In this document: piece by piece, positions 54,508 through 63,727 of the stretch
How the letters are laid out: each line of letters opens with the position of its first letter
Numbering within the stretch: position 1 is the stretch's first letter
Origin: Caulobacter sp. 73W
GTDB lineage: Bacteria > Pseudomonadota > Alphaproteobacteria > Caulobacterales > Caulobacteraceae
Direction: 5' to 3'
Assembly: GCF_041021955.1 (NCBI RefSeq)
Contig: NZ_CP158375.1
Span: 2,108,001-2,172,000 of the forward strand
Length of the DNA: 64,000 nt
The notes under the pieces: model-generated
Database searches by the model: none
Told to the model about the DNA's origin: nothing
Seen by the model: only the letters and a program-made list of their open reading frames with translations
Position numbers and translations under genes: made by a program

Positions 54508-55226
54508 TCCTTTACCCCGCCATCGACCTGAAGGACGGCCAGTGCGTGCGCCTGCTGCATGGCGACATGGACAAGGCCACGGTGTTCAACACCTCGGCCG
54601 CCGACCAGGCCGAGCGCTTCGCCAAGGACGGCTTCTCCTGGCTGCACGTGGTCGATCTGAACGGTGCCATCGAAGGCCAATCGGTGAACACCAAGGCGGT
54701 CGAGGAAATCCTCAACGCTGTGTCGATCCCGGTTCAGCTGGGAGGCGGTGTGCGCACCCTGGAAGGGATCGAAGCCTGGATCGAGGCTGGCGTCAGCCGC
54801 GTGATCCTGGGCACGGTGGCCGTGAACAATCCCGAGCTGGTCAAGAAGGCCGCCCGCCTGTGGCCCGAGCAGATCGCCGTGGCCGTGGACGTGCGTGACG
54901 GCAAGGTGGCGGTGGACGGCTGGACCGCCCTGTCGGACATCAGCGCCGTGGGCCTGTCCAAGCGGTTCGAGGACGCCGGGGTCGCCGCCCTGATCGTCAC
55001 AGACATCTCGCGCGACGGCGCCCTGACCGGCGTCAATGTCGAGGGCGTGGGCGAGGTGGCGGACGCCGTCTCCGTCCCCGTGATCGCCAGCGGCGGCGTC
55101 GCCTCCGTGGACGACATCGTCAACCTGAAGGCCCGCAAGGGCGCGCCGATCGCCGGAGCGATCCTGGGGCGCTCGCTCTATGCCGGCACCATCCGCCCGG
55201 CCGACGCCATCCGGGCCGCCGGCTGA
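54504..55226 (+). CDS. hisA: phosphoribosyl-formimino-AICAR phosphate isomerase HisA
   Basis: (beta/alpha)8 isomerase of histidine synthesis, 240 residues. ATG 54504 is chosen because it overlaps the hisH stop and gives [20 protein letters not shown]; an ATG three codons earlier exists. The catalytic Asp residues are in AIDLKDGQ (Asp near 8) and [12 protein letters not shown] (Asp near 170). VQLGGGVRT and VIASGGVAS are the phosphate-binding loops. Coupled to hisF by TGATG. Confidence 0.96.
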   Translation: MILYPAIDLKDGQCVRLLHGDMDKATVFNTSAADQAERFAKDGFSWLHVVDLNGAIEGQSVNTKAVEEILNAVSIPVQLGGGVRTLEGIEAWIEAGVSRVILGTVAVNNPELVKKAARLWPEQIAVAVDVRDGKVAVDGWTALSDISAVGLSKRFEDAGVAALIVTDISRDGALTGVNVEGVGEVADAVSVPVIASGGVASVDDIVNLKARKGAPIAGAILGRSLYAGTIRPADAIRAAG

Positions 55227-55993
55227 TGCTGACCCGCCGCGTCATTCCCTGCCTGGACGTCAAGGACGGCCGCGTGGTGAAGGGCGTCAACTTCGTGGCC
55301 CTGCGCGACGCCGGCGATCCGGTGGAACAGGCCGCCGCCTATGACGCCGCCGGGGCCGACGAGTTGATGTTCCTGGACATCACCGCCAGCCATGAAGGGC
55401 GCGGCCTGATCCTGGACGTCATCGCACGGACCGCCGACGCCTGCTTCATGCCGCTTTCGGTGGGCGGCGGGGTGCGGGCGGTCGAGGACATGCGCCGCCT
55501 TCTGCTGGCCGGGGCCGACAAGGTGGCCATGAACACCGCCGCCGTGGAGAACCCCGACCTGATCGCCGCCGGGGCCGACGCCTTCGGCGCCCAGTGCGTG
55601 GTCGTGGCCGTGGACGCCAAGGCGCGCGAGGACGGGTCGGGCTGGAACGTCTGGACCTATGGCGGACGCAAGGACACCGGGCTGGATGTCGTCGAATACG
55701 CCGCGCGGGCGGTGGAGAAGGGTGCGGGCGAGATCCTGCTGACCTCCATGGACCGCGACGGGGCCAAGACCGGCTACGACATTCCCCTGCTGAAGGCGGT
55801 GGGCGGCGCGGTTTCCGTGCCGGTGATCGCCAGCGGCGGGGCGGGCGACACCGATCACCTGGTCGAAGCCGCCCGCGACGGCGGGGCTGACGCCGTGCTG
55901 GCCGCCTCGATCTTCCACTTCGGCGAGATCACCGTGCGCGAGGCCAAGCAGGCCATGGCGGCCGCCGGCCTGCCCATGCGCCTGGAGTCCTGA
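55226..55993 (+). CDS. hisF: imidazole glycerol phosphate synthase, cyclase subunit HisF
   Basis: Uses ammonia from HisH to form imidazole glycerol phosphate and AICAR. The 255-residue (beta/alpha)8 protein starts [20 protein letters not shown] with the first catalytic Asp in CLDVKDG and the second in [14 protein letters not shown] (about residue 175). PLSVGGGVR and [17 protein letters not shown] are phosphate loops. hisE begins 1 bp after its stop. Confidence 0.96.
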   Translation: MLTRRVIPCLDVKDGRVVKGVNFVALRDAGDPVEQAAAYDAAGADELMFLDITASHEGRGLILDVIARTADACFMPLSVGGGVRAVEDMRRLLLAGADKVAMNTAAVENPDLIAAGADAFGAQCVVVAVDAKAREDGSGWNVWTYGGRKDTGLDVVEYAARAVEKGAGEILLTSMDRDGAKTGYDIPLLKAVGGAVSVPVIASGGAGDTDHLVEAARDGGADAVLAASIFHFGEITVREAKQAMAAAGLPMRLES

Positions 55994-55994
55994 C

Positions 55995-56318
55995 ATGGCT
56001 GAGCTGTTCAAGGTTCTGCAAAGCCTGGCCGCGACGGTCGCATCCCGCAAGGGCGGCGATGTCTCCGCCTCCTACACCGCCAAGCTGCTGGCCGACCCGG
56101 CCCTGGCGGCCAAGAAGCTGGGCGAGGAGGCGACCGAGACGGTGATCGCCGCCGTTCAGGGCGACCTCGACGCCCTAGCGTCCGAAAGCGCCGACCTGCT
56201 CTATCACTGGCTGGCCTTAGCGACGGCGGCGGGGCTGGATCTGGACGTGGTGGCGGAGAAGCTGGAGGCGCGGCAGGGTCAGTCGGGTCTGGCCGAAAAG
56301 GCCTCGCGCGGCGCCTAG
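55995..56318 (+). CDS. hisE: phosphoribosyl-ATP pyrophosphatase HisE
   Basis: Second step of histidine synthesis; hydrolyses phosphoribosyl-ATP. The 107-residue all-helical MazG-like protein has the metal-site sequence KKLGEEATETVIAAVQGD and ESADLLYHWLAL. It ends the his cluster; hisI, hisG and hisD are not in the window. Its TAG shares CTAG (56315-56318) with the stop of the convergent Smr gene. Confidence 0.95.
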   Translation: MAELFKVLQSLAATVASRKGGDVSASYTAKLLADPALAAKKLGEEATETVIAAVQGDLDALASESADLLYHWLALATAAGLDLDVVAEKLEARQGQSGLAEKASRGA

Positions 56319-56983
56319 CCCCGCTTCTTCAGGGCGACATAGAGCGCGCCCTCGCCGCCGTGATGGCGGTCGGCCTGGGAGACCCCGGCCACGATGTCGC
56401 TCAGATGCGGCGCGCCCAACCATTCCGGCACATAGCGGCGCAGGACGCCTGTCCCCGTCTTGCCCTTGCCGGTGATGACCAGGACGGAGCGATAGCCCTC
56501 CTCCGACGCGCGGCGCAGGAAGGCCTCCAGCGTCGGGCGGGCGCGGTCCTGATCCAGACCGTGTAGGTCCAGCCTAGCTTCCAGGGGGTCGCGTTCGCGG
56601 CTGATGCGCCGCTTGCGGCCCGGCTCGATGGGATCATAGCCGCTGCGGGTCGCTCGTTTCGGGGCCTGCAGGGCCTTTAGGTCTTCGGCCGCGAGCAGCA
56701 GCGGCGCGGCGGCCGTCGCGGTTTTCGGCGGGGCCTTGGGCTTGGGCGGGGCGCGGTCCGGGCGGATCGACTTGGCCAAGGCCGTCCAGGCCGGGTCCTC
56801 GGGAACGTGAAAATCGGCCTCTGGGACCGGATCGGGCAGGGGCGCGCGCTTGCCGAACCGGGTTTTCTTCAGGGTCTTGGGCGTGACCTTGCTGACCTGG
56901 GCGTCGTCGGGCGCCTTGCCCTTGACGGTGCCGGCGACCAGATCCCACAGCCGCCGCTCTTCCGGCTTCAGCGGCCGTTTCAT
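56315..56983 (-). CDS. Smr-domain protein
   Basis: A 222-residue protein with a low-complexity Pro/Lys/Ala-rich N-terminal half (to about residue 135) and a C-terminal Smr domain: LDLHGLDQDRARPTLEAFL (the LDLHG motif) and SVLVITGKGKTGTGVLRRYV (the TGxG motif). Smr domains of this stand-alone bacterial type act as nucleases or RNA-binding factors; the exact role is unknown. It follows mltA after 4 bp, in the common alphaproteobacterial order tim44-mltA-smr. Confidence 0.9.
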   Translation of the reverse strand: MKRPLKPEERRLWDLVAGTVKGKAPDDAQVSKVTPKTLKKTRFGKRAPLPDPVPEADFHVPEDPAWTALAKSIRPDRAPPKPKAPPKTATAAAPLLLAAEDLKALQAPKRATRSGYDPIEPGRKRRISRERDPLEARLDLHGLDQDRARPTLEAFLRRASEEGYRSVLVITGKGKTGTGVLRRYVPEWLGAPHLSDIVAGVSQADRHHGGEGALYVALKKRG

Positions 56984-56987
56984 CGGG

Positions 56988-58130
56988 TCAGTCCCTCGGG
57001 ACCAGGCGGTACAGGCGCAGGGCGTGGCGCACCCGGCCCGCCTCCAGCCCCGCCGCCGGGCCGGAGCCCATATAGAGATCGGCCCGCACCGCGCCCTTGA
57101 TGGCCCCGCCGGTGTCCAAGGCGGCGACCAGGCGACGATAGGTCGGGAAGGCCCCGTTCAGTTTCGGCGCGTCGGCGTCGATCCAGTAGAGCCCGCCATA
57201 GCTGTGCTGGCTTGGATCGACGGCGATGGCGCGGCCGGGCGGCAGCGGGATATTGGCCGCTCCGCGCGGCTCTGACCCGTCGTCGGGCTTCAGGTGGAAG
57301 AACACATAGCGGCGGTTCAGCTGCATCACCGCATCGGCTTCCGGCCCCCGGTGGTCGGCCAGCCAGGCGCGGATGTTCTCCGCCGAGGTGTTGCTGTCGG
57401 CCAGCAAACCCTTTTCGCGCATGGGCGCGGCGATGCCGAGGAACGGATGGCCGTTGTGTCCGGAATAGAGCGCCTTGAACCGCTTGCCGTCAGGCAGGAC
57501 CAGGACGCCCGAACCCTGGATCTGCAGGAAGAACAGGTCCTCCGGCTTCATCCAGGCCAGGGGCTTGTCGGTCTCCACCGCCTCGATGGCGGCGCGGTCG
57601 GGATAGGGCTTGGGCGCGCCGCCAACTACCCGGGCCGGGACGGGGCCCGCGCCCATGTCAATCATCTCCAGATCCGCCGGCTTGGCGCGGACAGGAGCGG
57701 TGAACTCGCCCCGGCGGGAAAAGCGAGCCTCATAGACCGGCGCGAAATAGGCGGTGAGCGTTCCCTCTTCGCCCAGGGAGCGGGCGACGAAGTGGTTCTC
57801 CAGCCAGGTCCGGGCTTCCGTCGGATCCAGGTTTCCGGCGTGACGGGCCTTGCGGCAGACCTCGGCGAGGCTTGCATCCCTGGCCGACTGGCAGCCGGTC
57901 TTCACCGCCTCGAAGGCGGCCAGATGATCTTCATCCGCCCAGCCGGGCAGGTCCCGAAGCACATGGACCAGCGGCCGGGGCGTCGGACGCTCCGGCGGCT
58001 GTTCGGTCGGACGTTCGGGAACAGGCGGAGCCTCCGGCGTCTCGGCAGGCGGCGGGGTTCGCGTGGCGCAGGCCGCCAGGATCAGCGCCGCGAGGGCCGC
58101 CGCGCCGGGATGAAAGCTGGAGCGGCGCAT
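56988..58130 (-). CDS. mltA: membrane-bound lytic murein transglycosylase A
   Basis: Outer-membrane lipoprotein that cleaves glycan strands. The 380-residue protein has a lipobox signal (ALAALILAAC, Cys near residue 22), a Pro-rich linker (about 25-55), the MltA beta-barrel domain with FFLQIQGSGVLVLPDGKR and a C-terminal 3D domain with catalytic Asp residues (AIAVDPSQHSYGG, VAALDTGGAIKG, ADLYMGSG). ATG 58130 overlaps the Tim44-like stop (TGATG). Confidence 0.95.
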   Translation of the reverse strand: MRRSSFHPGAAALAALILAACATRTPPPAETPEAPPVPERPTEQPPERPTPRPLVHVLRDLPGWADEDHLAAFEAVKTGCQSARDASLAEVCRKARHAGNLDPTEARTWLENHFVARSLGEEGTLTAYFAPVYEARFSRRGEFTAPVRAKPADLEMIDMGAGPVPARVVGGAPKPYPDRAAIEAVETDKPLAWMKPEDLFFLQIQGSGVLVLPDGKRFKALYSGHNGHPFLGIAAPMREKGLLADSNTSAENIRAWLADHRGPEADAVMQLNRRYVFFHLKPDDGSEPRGAANIPLPPGRAIAVDPSQHSYGGLYWIDADAPKLNGAFPTYRRLVAALDTGGAIKGAVRADLYMGSGPAAGLEAGRVRHALRLYRLVPRD

Positions 58131-58744
58131 CACGCCGCCGCGGCGTCGACGTTCACCAGGGTCCAGTTGGGGTCGCGGCTCTTCAGGTCACGCTCGAAAG
58201 TCCACAGCTCGGCGGTGCGGCGGTCGTCCACCGCCTCGCCTTCCGGGCCTTTGGTGCGGCTGCGGAACTCGGCCAGGAAGCGGACCACCACCTGCGCCAC
58301 GTCGCCGATGACGGCGGCGCTTTCGAAATCGGCGCGGGGCGGATGCAGGAATTCCACCGTCTCGGTGCGGTTTTCGGCCTCCCGGGCTGTGATCGCGCCG
58401 TCGAAGCCGTCCATCACCTGCGGCGCCAGCAGGGGGCGCAGGGTGTCGCGGTCGCCGGCGGCGAAGCCGCGGACCACCATCTCGTAGGCCTGCCGGGCGC
58501 CATGCAGGAAGCGGCTGACGTCAAAAGCCGGGTCGCGGGCGCGCAGGGCGGCCAGACCATCGGCCGAGGCGAAGTCCGCGCCCTCAGGCTTGGGCGCGTC
58601 CACGATCACGGGTCCACGCTGGGTTTCAGCCGGGGCGGCGTTGTCCTCGGGCTGGCGGCCCACACGGCGGCCAAGCACCGAATAGAGCTGATAGAGCACC
58701 ACGGCGGCGAGGACGGCGAAGATGATCAGTTCGAGAGCTTGCAA
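58130..58744 (-). CDS. Tim44-like (TimA) membrane-associated protein
   Basis: A Tim44-domain protein of 204 residues from TTG 58744 (QALELIIFAVLAAVVLYQLYS). One N-terminal helix (about 4-20) is followed by LGRRVGRQPEDN, a linker, and the C-terminal Tim44 NTF2-like domain (about 70-200). Alphaproteobacterial TimA is related to mitochondrial Tim44, although bacterial members are not part of an import motor. TTG 58744 is preferred over TTG 58780 because the latter overlaps the predicted -10 element. It starts the tim44-mltA-smr operon. Confidence 0.85.
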   Translation of the reverse strand: MQALELIIFAVLAAVVLYQLYSVLGRRVGRQPEDNAAPAETQRGPVIVDAPKPEGADFASADGLAALRARDPAFDVSRFLHGARQAYEMVVRGFAAGDRDTLRPLLAPQVMDGFDGAITAREAENRTETVEFLHPPRADFESAAVIGDVAQVVVRFLAEFRSRTKGPEGEAVDDRRTAELWTFERDLKSRDPNWTLVNVDAAAA

Positions 58745-58778
58745 AGGAGGACCGGCTTCAAAGGAACAATTGGAATGC

Positions 58779-58807
58779 AATATAGGCGTGACAGACGGCC
58801 ACGTCAG
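58779..58807 (-). promoter_or_regulatory. predicted promoter of the tim44-mltA-smr operon
   Basis: On the minus strand CTGACG (58807-58802) and TATATT (58784-58779) are 17 bases apart, a good housekeeping match. The transcript would begin near 58772, giving a leader of about 28 bases to TTG 58744. Confidence 0.5.
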
Positions 58808-58916
58808 GCCCAGCGTTGCACGCAGGGCGCCCTCATGTTAGCAGCCCGGCTCTCAACATTGATCTCCAGGTCGTGAGGCGACTGTCGCCCGACCGATCAT
58901 CCTGACGGATTTCCCA

Positions 58917-59402
58917 ATGACCGACACCACTTCCGGCGCTCCGGAAACCCCCGCCGAAGGCGAACAAATCGGCGTTCGCGTCATCGCCCAGTTCATCCGC
59001 GACCTGTCGTTCGAGAACCCGGGCGCGCCGGAATCCCTGCGCGGCGGCGGCCAGCCGGAAATCGACATGGGCGTCGAGATGAACGCCCGCGGCCGTACGG
59101 ACGGCCTGTTCGAGGTGGATCTGAAGCTGTCGGCCCGCGCCACGCGCGGCACGGACGCGGTCTTCCACGTTGAAGTGGTCTATGGCGGCCTGTTCCAGGT
59201 GACCGGCGTCGCCGAGGACGAGCTGGAGCCGGTCCTGCTGATCGAATGCCCGCGCTTCCTGTTCCCCTTCGCCCGCCGCGTGATCGCGGACGTGACCAGC
59301 GAAGGCGGCTTCCCGCCGTTCCTGATCGATCCGATCGACTTCGGCGGCGTCTACGCCCAGCGCAAGGCCCAGGCCGGCGGCGTCCAGATCGGCAACGCCT
59401 GA
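58917..59402 (+). CDS. secB: protein-export chaperone SecB
   Basis: Homotetrameric chaperone that keeps preproteins unfolded and delivers them to SecA. The 161-residue protein has the SecB blocks [35 protein letters not shown] and [19 protein letters not shown] with [13 protein letters not shown]. The N-terminal 20 residues are polar and poorly conserved. It is divergent from the Tim44-like gene and ends at a strong terminator shared with HU. Confidence 0.96.
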   Translation: MTDTTSGAPETPAEGEQIGVRVIAQFIRDLSFENPGAPESLRGGGQPEIDMGVEMNARGRTDGLFEVDLKLSARATRGTDAVFHVEVVYGGLFQVTGVAEDELEPVLLIECPRFLFPFARRVIADVTSEGGFPPFLIDPIDFGGVYAQRKAQAGGVQIGNA

Positions 59403-59434
59403 TCCTTTCGACGCTAGTTCAGACCTGAAGTGAG

Positions 59435-59464
59435 AACGGCGGCTGGATTGCTCCAGCCGCCGTT
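59435..59464. terminator. bidirectional terminator between secB and the HU gene
   Basis: AACGGCGGCTGGA (59435-59447) and TCCAGCCGCCGTT (59452-59464) form a perfect 13-bp stem with a 4-base loop; CCTTTA follows on the plus strand. It lies between convergent genes. Confidence 0.8.
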
Positions 59465-59493
59465 CCTTTAGCTGCAGTCCTTGCGGACGAGGC

Positions 59494-59772
59494 TTACTTC
59501 TTCGCGACGGCGTCCTTCAGGGTCTTGGACGGACGGAAGCGAACGGCCTTGGTGGCCGCGATCTTGATGGTTTCGCCGGTGGCCGGGTTACGGCCTTCGC
59601 GAGCGGCGCGGTCGGCCACGTCGAAGATGCCCAGGCCCGACAGGCGGACGTCTTCGCCCTTCACCAGGGTGGCTTGGATGGTCGACAGGAACGCGTCGAG
59701 GACGCGGCCGGCTTCGGCTTGCGAAACACCGGCTTCCTTGGCGGCGGCGGCGATCAGTTCGGATTGGTTCAC
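59494..59772 (-). CDS. hup: HU-family DNA-binding protein
   Basis: Nucleoid protein of 92 residues from GTG 59772 with TAGGAG 8 bases upstream; the frame is open a little further but only this start gives the usual NQSELIAAAAKEAGVSQAEA. The HU signature GIFDVADRAAREGRNPATGE, forming the DNA-clamping arm, and the Pro-containing arm tip (RNPATG) are present. Ends KDAVAKK. An IHF-like function is less likely because IHF-specific residues are absent. Confidence 0.93.
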   Translation of the reverse strand: MNQSELIAAAAKEAGVSQAEAGRVLDAFLSTIQATLVKGEDVRLSGLGIFDVADRAAREGRNPATGETIKIAATKAVRFRPSKTLKDAVAKK

Positions 59773-59844
59773 GTCAAATCTCCTAGGTTGAACCGGGATT
59801 TCTCTCACGCCGGTTCACGCCCGGCGCGGCGAGAGGGGTTGCGG

Positions 59845-60543
59845 CTATAGTCCGACTTTCAGCCAGACAGCCTTGTCCTTGAGGGTCGCCGCCACGAATT
59901 GCGCGTGGGCGGCGCGTTCAGCGTCGGTGGAGCGGGGCGCCAGCGGCCGGGGCCGCGCGCCATAACCGCCGGCCATCGCCGCGGAGACCGCCAGGGCGGC
60001 GGTCGAATGGGTGAGATCCAGGGCACGCTCCTTGCCGCCCTGCAGTTCCAGATAGACCTCCGCCAGCAGATGGGCGTCGATCAGCGCCCCGTGCTTGTCG
60101 CGGCTTTCCAGCGAAATCTTGAAGCGTTTGCACAGCGCGTCGAGCGAATTGTACATTCCCGGGAAGCGCTTCTTGGCCATGGCCAGGGTATCGACCCAGC
60201 GCTCTTCGTGCATGACCGCGCGGCCGCACCGTTGCATCTCGAAATTGACGAAGCCCCGGTCGAAGGCCGCGTTGTGGGCGACGATCGTGGCGTCGCCGAC
60301 GAATTCGGCGAAGCGGTCGGCGATCTCGGCGAACTTGGGCTTGCCCTTCAGAAAGGCGCCTGACAGGCCGTGGACCTTCTCGGCCTCGGCCGGCATGTCG
60401 CGCTCGGGATCGACATATTCGTGGAAAGAACGGCCCGTGGGGATGAAGTCCACGACCTCGATGCAGCCGATCTCAACCAGGCGGTCGCCCTTGTGCGGGT
60501 CGAAGCCGGTGGTCTCGGTGTCGAGGATGATCTCACGCGCCAT
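59845..60543 (-). CDS. dnaQ: DNA polymerase III epsilon subunit (3'-5' exonuclease)
   Basis: Proofreading exonuclease of the replicase. The 232-residue protein starts MAREIILDTETTGFDPHKGD at ATG 60543. The DEDDh residues are in ILDTETTG (Exo I), VAHNAAFDRGF (Exo II) and HGALIDAHLLAEVY (Exo IIIe). A C-terminal polymerase-binding tail follows. It is downstream of coaE (31 bp) in the ppsR-maf-aroE-coaE-dnaQ run that starts at the origin. Confidence 0.96.
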   Translation of the reverse strand: MAREIILDTETTGFDPHKGDRLVEIGCIEVVDFIPTGRSFHEYVDPERDMPAEAEKVHGLSGAFLKGKPKFAEIADRFAEFVGDATIVAHNAAFDRGFVNFEMQRCGRAVMHEERWVDTLAMAKKRFPGMYNSLDALCKRFKISLESRDKHGALIDAHLLAEVYLELQGGKERALDLTHSTAALAVSAAMAGGYGARPRPLAPRSTDAERAAHAQFVAATLKDKAVWLKVGL

Positions 60544-60574
60544 GCCGATTCCATGCCGATGTTCGGCGGCCTCT

Positions 60575-61177
60575 TCAAGCTGAACGAGGCTGAAACCGCA
60601 CGCTGGCAAGGATTTTTCGCACTTCGGCCCGGGCGAAATCGAGTCCCTGAGCCGTAGAGACGACAAAATCGGCCCTTCGTCGCTTCTCAGCGTCCGGCAA
60701 CTGGCGGGCAAGAATGGCGTCGAGTTTCGCCTCGGTCATGTCGGCACGGGCCAAAACCCGCTGTCGTTGGACCTCCGGAGGGGCGGAAACCACCACCACC
60801 TTGTCGACCTTGGCCTCGCCGCCAGTCTCGTACAGCAAGGGAATGTCGAGCAGGACCACATCGGCGCCCGCCGCCTCGGCCTTTTCGAAAAAGGCGGCGC
60901 GGGTCTGGGCGACGAGGGGGTGGACGATGGATTCCAGCCGGCTCAGGGCTTCCGGCTTGCCGACGACCTGGGCGCTGAGGGCGGCGCGGTCGATGGCGCC
61001 GTCCCTGACCACGCCGGGAAAAGCGTCTCCCACCGGCCCCACGGCCGCGCCGCCCCGGCCATAAAGACGGTGGACCTCGGCGTCGGCGTCATAAACAGGC
61101 ACGCCCTCGGCCGCAAACATCGCCGCCGTGGTGGATTTTCCCATGCCGATCGAGCCGGTGAGGCCAAGCAGGATCAT
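60575..61177 (-). CDS. coaE: dephospho-CoA kinase
   Basis: Last step of coenzyme A synthesis. The 200-residue P-loop kinase has Walker [31 protein letters not shown] (substrate site), [14 protein letters not shown] and the lid Arg region [10 protein letters not shown]. Its ATG overlaps the aroE stop (ATGA). Confidence 0.96.
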   Translation of the reverse strand: MILLGLTGSIGMGKSTTAAMFAAEGVPVYDADAEVHRLYGRGGAAVGPVGDAFPGVVRDGAIDRAALSAQVVGKPEALSRLESIVHPLVAQTRAAFFEKAEAAGADVVLLDIPLLYETGGEAKVDKVVVVSAPPEVQRQRVLARADMTEAKLDAILARQLPDAEKRRRADFVVSTAQGLDFARAEVRKILASVRFQPRSA

Positions 61178-62016
61178 TGGCCGAGGGTCTTCAGGGCCAG
61201 CGCCCGCACATCCACGGATACGGGCGGGGTCTGGCCGAAGACGGCCTCGAACGTCGGGATCGCCTGGCGGACCAGCATTTCCAGCCCGTCCACCGTCCGG
61301 CGGCCGCTGGCGGCGGCGCGTTCAAGGAATTCGGTGCGCAGCGGCTTGTAGACCATGTCCATGATCACGGCCGTCCGGGGCGCGGCGTCCAGCGGGACGT
61401 CAGGTCCAGCCCCGCCGCCCAGGCCCAGCGAGGTCGCATTGATCACCACGCCCGCGTCGGCCAGCAGGCTTTCGGCCGCGTCCCAGGCGTGGGCCGTGCA
61501 GCCGTCGCCCATGTCGGCGGCGATTTCCTGAGCCCGGGCCAGGGTGCGGTTGATGATGCGGACAACCGGCGCGCCGGCCTCGATCAGCGCCGCGGCCGCC
61601 CCGCGCGCCGCCCCACCGGCGCCCAGCAGCACGGCCGGGCCGGTCTTGGCGTCGTAGTCGGCCTGGCACTTCAGGGCGCCGAGTAGGCCCGCGCCGTCGG
61701 TGTTGTCGGCGAATATCGTCCCGTCTGGCCTGAACAGCAGCAGGTTGGAGGCCCCCGCCCGTCGCGCCACGGCCGAAGCGTCGTCGGCCAGGGCCAGGGC
61801 TCGCTCCTTGAACGGAATGGTGATGTTCAGACCACGAACGACCCCGCCGCGCAGACCGTCGACGAACGCCTCGAACCGGTCCTCGGCCGGGGCGAAGGGC
61901 ACGTAGGCGGCGTTCAGGCCGGCGGCCGCGATCCAGGCGTTGTGCAGGACCGGGCTGAGGGAGTGGGCGATGGGCTGGCCGCAAACGCCGGCGATCAGGG
62001 CGGATCCGGTGATCAC
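61174..62016 (-). CDS. aroE: shikimate dehydrogenase
   Basis: NADPH-dependent reduction of 3-dehydroshikimate in aromatic amino-acid synthesis. The 280-residue protein starts at GTG 62016, overlapping the maf stop (GTGA). Shikimate-site motifs are [11 protein letters not shown] and [11 protein letters not shown] (catalytic Lys), with the catalytic Asp in [13 protein letters not shown]; the NADP loop is [16 protein letters not shown] and [12 protein letters not shown] is near the C-terminus. Confidence 0.96.
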   Translation of the reverse strand: MITGSALIAGVCGQPIAHSLSPVLHNAWIAAAGLNAAYVPFAPAEDRFEAFVDGLRGGVVRGLNITIPFKERALALADDASAVARRAGASNLLLFRPDGTIFADNTDGAGLLGALKCQADYDAKTGPAVLLGAGGAARGAAAALIEAGAPVVRIINRTLARAQEIAADMGDGCTAHAWDAAESLLADAGVVINATSLGLGGGAGPDVPLDAAPRTAVIMDMVYKPLRTEFLERAAASGRRTVDGLEMLVRQAIPTFEAVFGQTPPVSVDVRALALKTLGQ

Positions 62017-62606
62017 GTATCGAGAACCTTGTGCAGGCGCAGGAAGTCCAGCAGCCCCATCAGAGGCAGGCCGAGAATGGTGAAGTAGTCGCCGTCGATC
62101 TTGTCGAACAGCTGCACCCCCTCGGTCTCCAGCATGTAGCAGCCGACCGAACCGAGGATCACCTCGCCCTGGCGCTCCAGATAGCCGTCGAGCCATTCGT
62201 CGCTGAAATCGCGCATCCGCAGGGTGGCGGTGGTCACCTCGCGCCAGATCGGCTGGCCGTCACGGGCGACGACCAGACCGGAATGGAGCTTGTGGCTCTT
62301 GCCGCGCAGGCTTCTCAGCCGCTCGCGCGCCTCGAACATGGTGCTGGCCTTGTCGTAGAGCAGGCCATCGAGGTCGAGGGTCTGGTCCGCGCCGATCACC
62401 AGACCGGGACGCTTGGTGGAGACCTTGACCGCCTTCAGCTCGGCCAAGGCGTCGGCGATTTCGCGCGGCGTGGCCTTTTCGGCCAGCAGGGACGCCTTGG
62501 CGGCGTCCTCATCGACGCCGGCGCCCACGGCCTCGAACGGCACGCCGGCGTTGGTCAGCAATTGAGTGCGGGCGGCGCTCCTGGACGCCAGGGTGACGGT
62601 GGTCAT
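62013..62606 (-). CDS. maf: Maf-family nucleoside triphosphate pyrophosphatase
   Basis: House-cleaning pyrophosphatase that hydrolyses non-canonical or modified NTPs. The 197-residue protein from ATG 62606 has the Maf start [18 protein letters not shown] (SxSxxR), the catalytic region [12 protein letters not shown] and [16 protein letters not shown], and ends [21 protein letters not shown]. The SVGCYMLE variant is shared with the alphaproteobacterial Maf subgroup. It begins 1 bp after the ppsR stop. Confidence 0.94.
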   Translation of the reverse strand: MTTVTLASRSAARTQLLTNAGVPFEAVGAGVDEDAAKASLLAEKATPREIADALAELKAVKVSTKRPGLVIGADQTLDLDGLLYDKASTMFEARERLRSLRGKSHKLHSGLVVARDGQPIWREVTTATLRMRDFSDEWLDGYLERQGEVILGSVGCYMLETEGVQLFDKIDGDYFTILGLPLMGLLDFLRLHKVLDT

Positions 62607-62607
62607 G

Positions 62608-63498
62608 TCAGATTTCGACCTGGCCGCGGCCGCCATGCAGCAGGTTCATGATCCCCGCGGCGGTCTCTTCGATCGAGCGGCGGGTCACGTCGATGACCGG
62701 CCAGCCCATCCGCTCGAACAGGCGACGAGCCTGGATGATCTCGGAGCGCACGGCCTCCACATCCACATAGTCGCTGGCCCGGTCCTCGCGCAGGGACAGC
62801 AGGCGGTTGCGGCGGATCTGGATCAGCCGGTCGGGCGACGCGGTCAGGCCGACGATCAGCTTGCCCTTCACATTGAACAGCTTTTCCGGCGGCGCCTGGC
62901 CCGGGACCAGCGGCACATTGGCGGCGCGGATGCCGCGATGGGCCAGATAGATGGAGGTGGGGGTCTTGGAGGTGCGCGACACGCCCACCAGGACCACGTC
63001 AGCCTGTTCCAGGTCCTGGCCGCCGGCGCCGTCATCATTGGCGATGGCGTAGTTCAGGGCCTCGATCCGGTCGAAATAGTCGTTGTCCAGGGCGTGCTGG
63101 GCGCCGACCCGGGTGGAGATCTTGGCCCCCAGATAGCGCGACATGGCCGAGACCACGGGGTCGAGGGCGGCGATGCAGGGCATCTCCAGCCTCCGACAGC
63201 CATCTTCCAGCGCGGCGCGCAGGCCGGCGTCGACGATGGTGTGCATGACGACGCCCGGCGCCCCGGCGATTTCGTCCAGGGCCCGCTCAAGCTGACGATT
63301 TGAGCGGATCAGGGCGTAGATATGCTCGATCGGCAGGACGTCGTTGAAGCGGGCGCAAACCGCGCGCGCCATGGCGTTGAGCGTCTCGCCGGTGGAATCC
63401 GACACCAGGTGGATATGGAAGTAAGTCGAGACCCGGGGCCGTTCGGCCCGTTCCTCGTCTCCGCCCTGTGGATGCGCCGTTAATGGTTGCTTAACCAA
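62608..63498 (-). CDS. ppsR: PEP synthase regulatory protein / pyruvate phosphate dikinase regulatory protein (DUF299)
   Basis: Bifunctional ADP-dependent kinase and Pi-dependent pyrophosphorylase that controls PEP synthase or PPDK. The 296-residue protein has YFHIHLVSDSTGETLNAM, an unusual P-loop VLVGVSRTSKTPTSIYLA (about residue 165) and NVPLVPGQAPPEKLF. The start is uncertain: TTG 63498 is the most upstream good candidate, with AGAGAG before it, and the family usually begins just before YFHxHLVSDS. A CtrA box overlaps its first codons. It is the first gene left of the origin, as in Caulobacter. Confidence 0.9.
   Translation of the reverse strand: MVKQPLTAHPQGGDEERAERPRVSTYFHIHLVSDSTGETLNAMARAVCARFNDVLPIEHIYALIRSNRQLERALDEIAGAPGVVMHTIVDAGLRAALEDGCRRLEMPCIAALDPVVSAMSRYLGAKISTRVGAQHALDNDYFDRIEALNYAIANDDGAGGQDLEQADVVLVGVSRTSKTPTSIYLAHRGIRAANVPLVPGQAPPEKLFNVKGKLIVGLTASPDRLIQIRRNRLLSLREDRASDYVDVEAVRSEIIQARRLFERMGWPVIDVTRRSIEETAAGIMNLLHGGRGQVEI
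63480..63494. promoter_or_regulatory. CtrA box 1 at the ppsR start
   Basis: TTAA-TGGTTGC-TTAA, an exact CtrA consensus (TTAA-N7-TTAA). It lies at the left edge of the origin region, overlapping the first codons of ppsR. Confidence 0.7.
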
Positions 63499-63691
63499 AG
63501 TTCGTCTCTCTGGGGATCAGCGGGCAGAAAACCGCGCGTCGCAATGTTTGCCAAGCGCGCCGGTTGAGAACCACCCCTCTTGCTGTCTTGTAAATCCCCA
63601 GGCCCACGCCGTCTCGGGCTGCTTTCACACGCCTGTCCGGGCCCGCCTGGGGAAAGCCGGCGTCGATCCCCAGCCGGCGCACCGGTTGGTA

Positions 63692-63706
63692 TTAAGGTTT
63701 CCTTAA
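63692..63706. promoter_or_regulatory. CtrA box 2 in the origin
   Basis: TTAA-GGTTTCC-TTAA, exact consensus. It lies between the weak DnaA boxes and the abutting 9-mers, so CtrA bound here could exclude DnaA. Confidence 0.75.
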
Positions 63707-63727
63707 GGAATTGGGCAGGTTGGCGAC

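Noticed and set aside
58745..58780. TTG at 58780 as start of the Tim44-like protein
   Set aside because: It falls on the predicted TATATT -10 element, and the family begins near the hydrophobic helix that follows TTG 58744.
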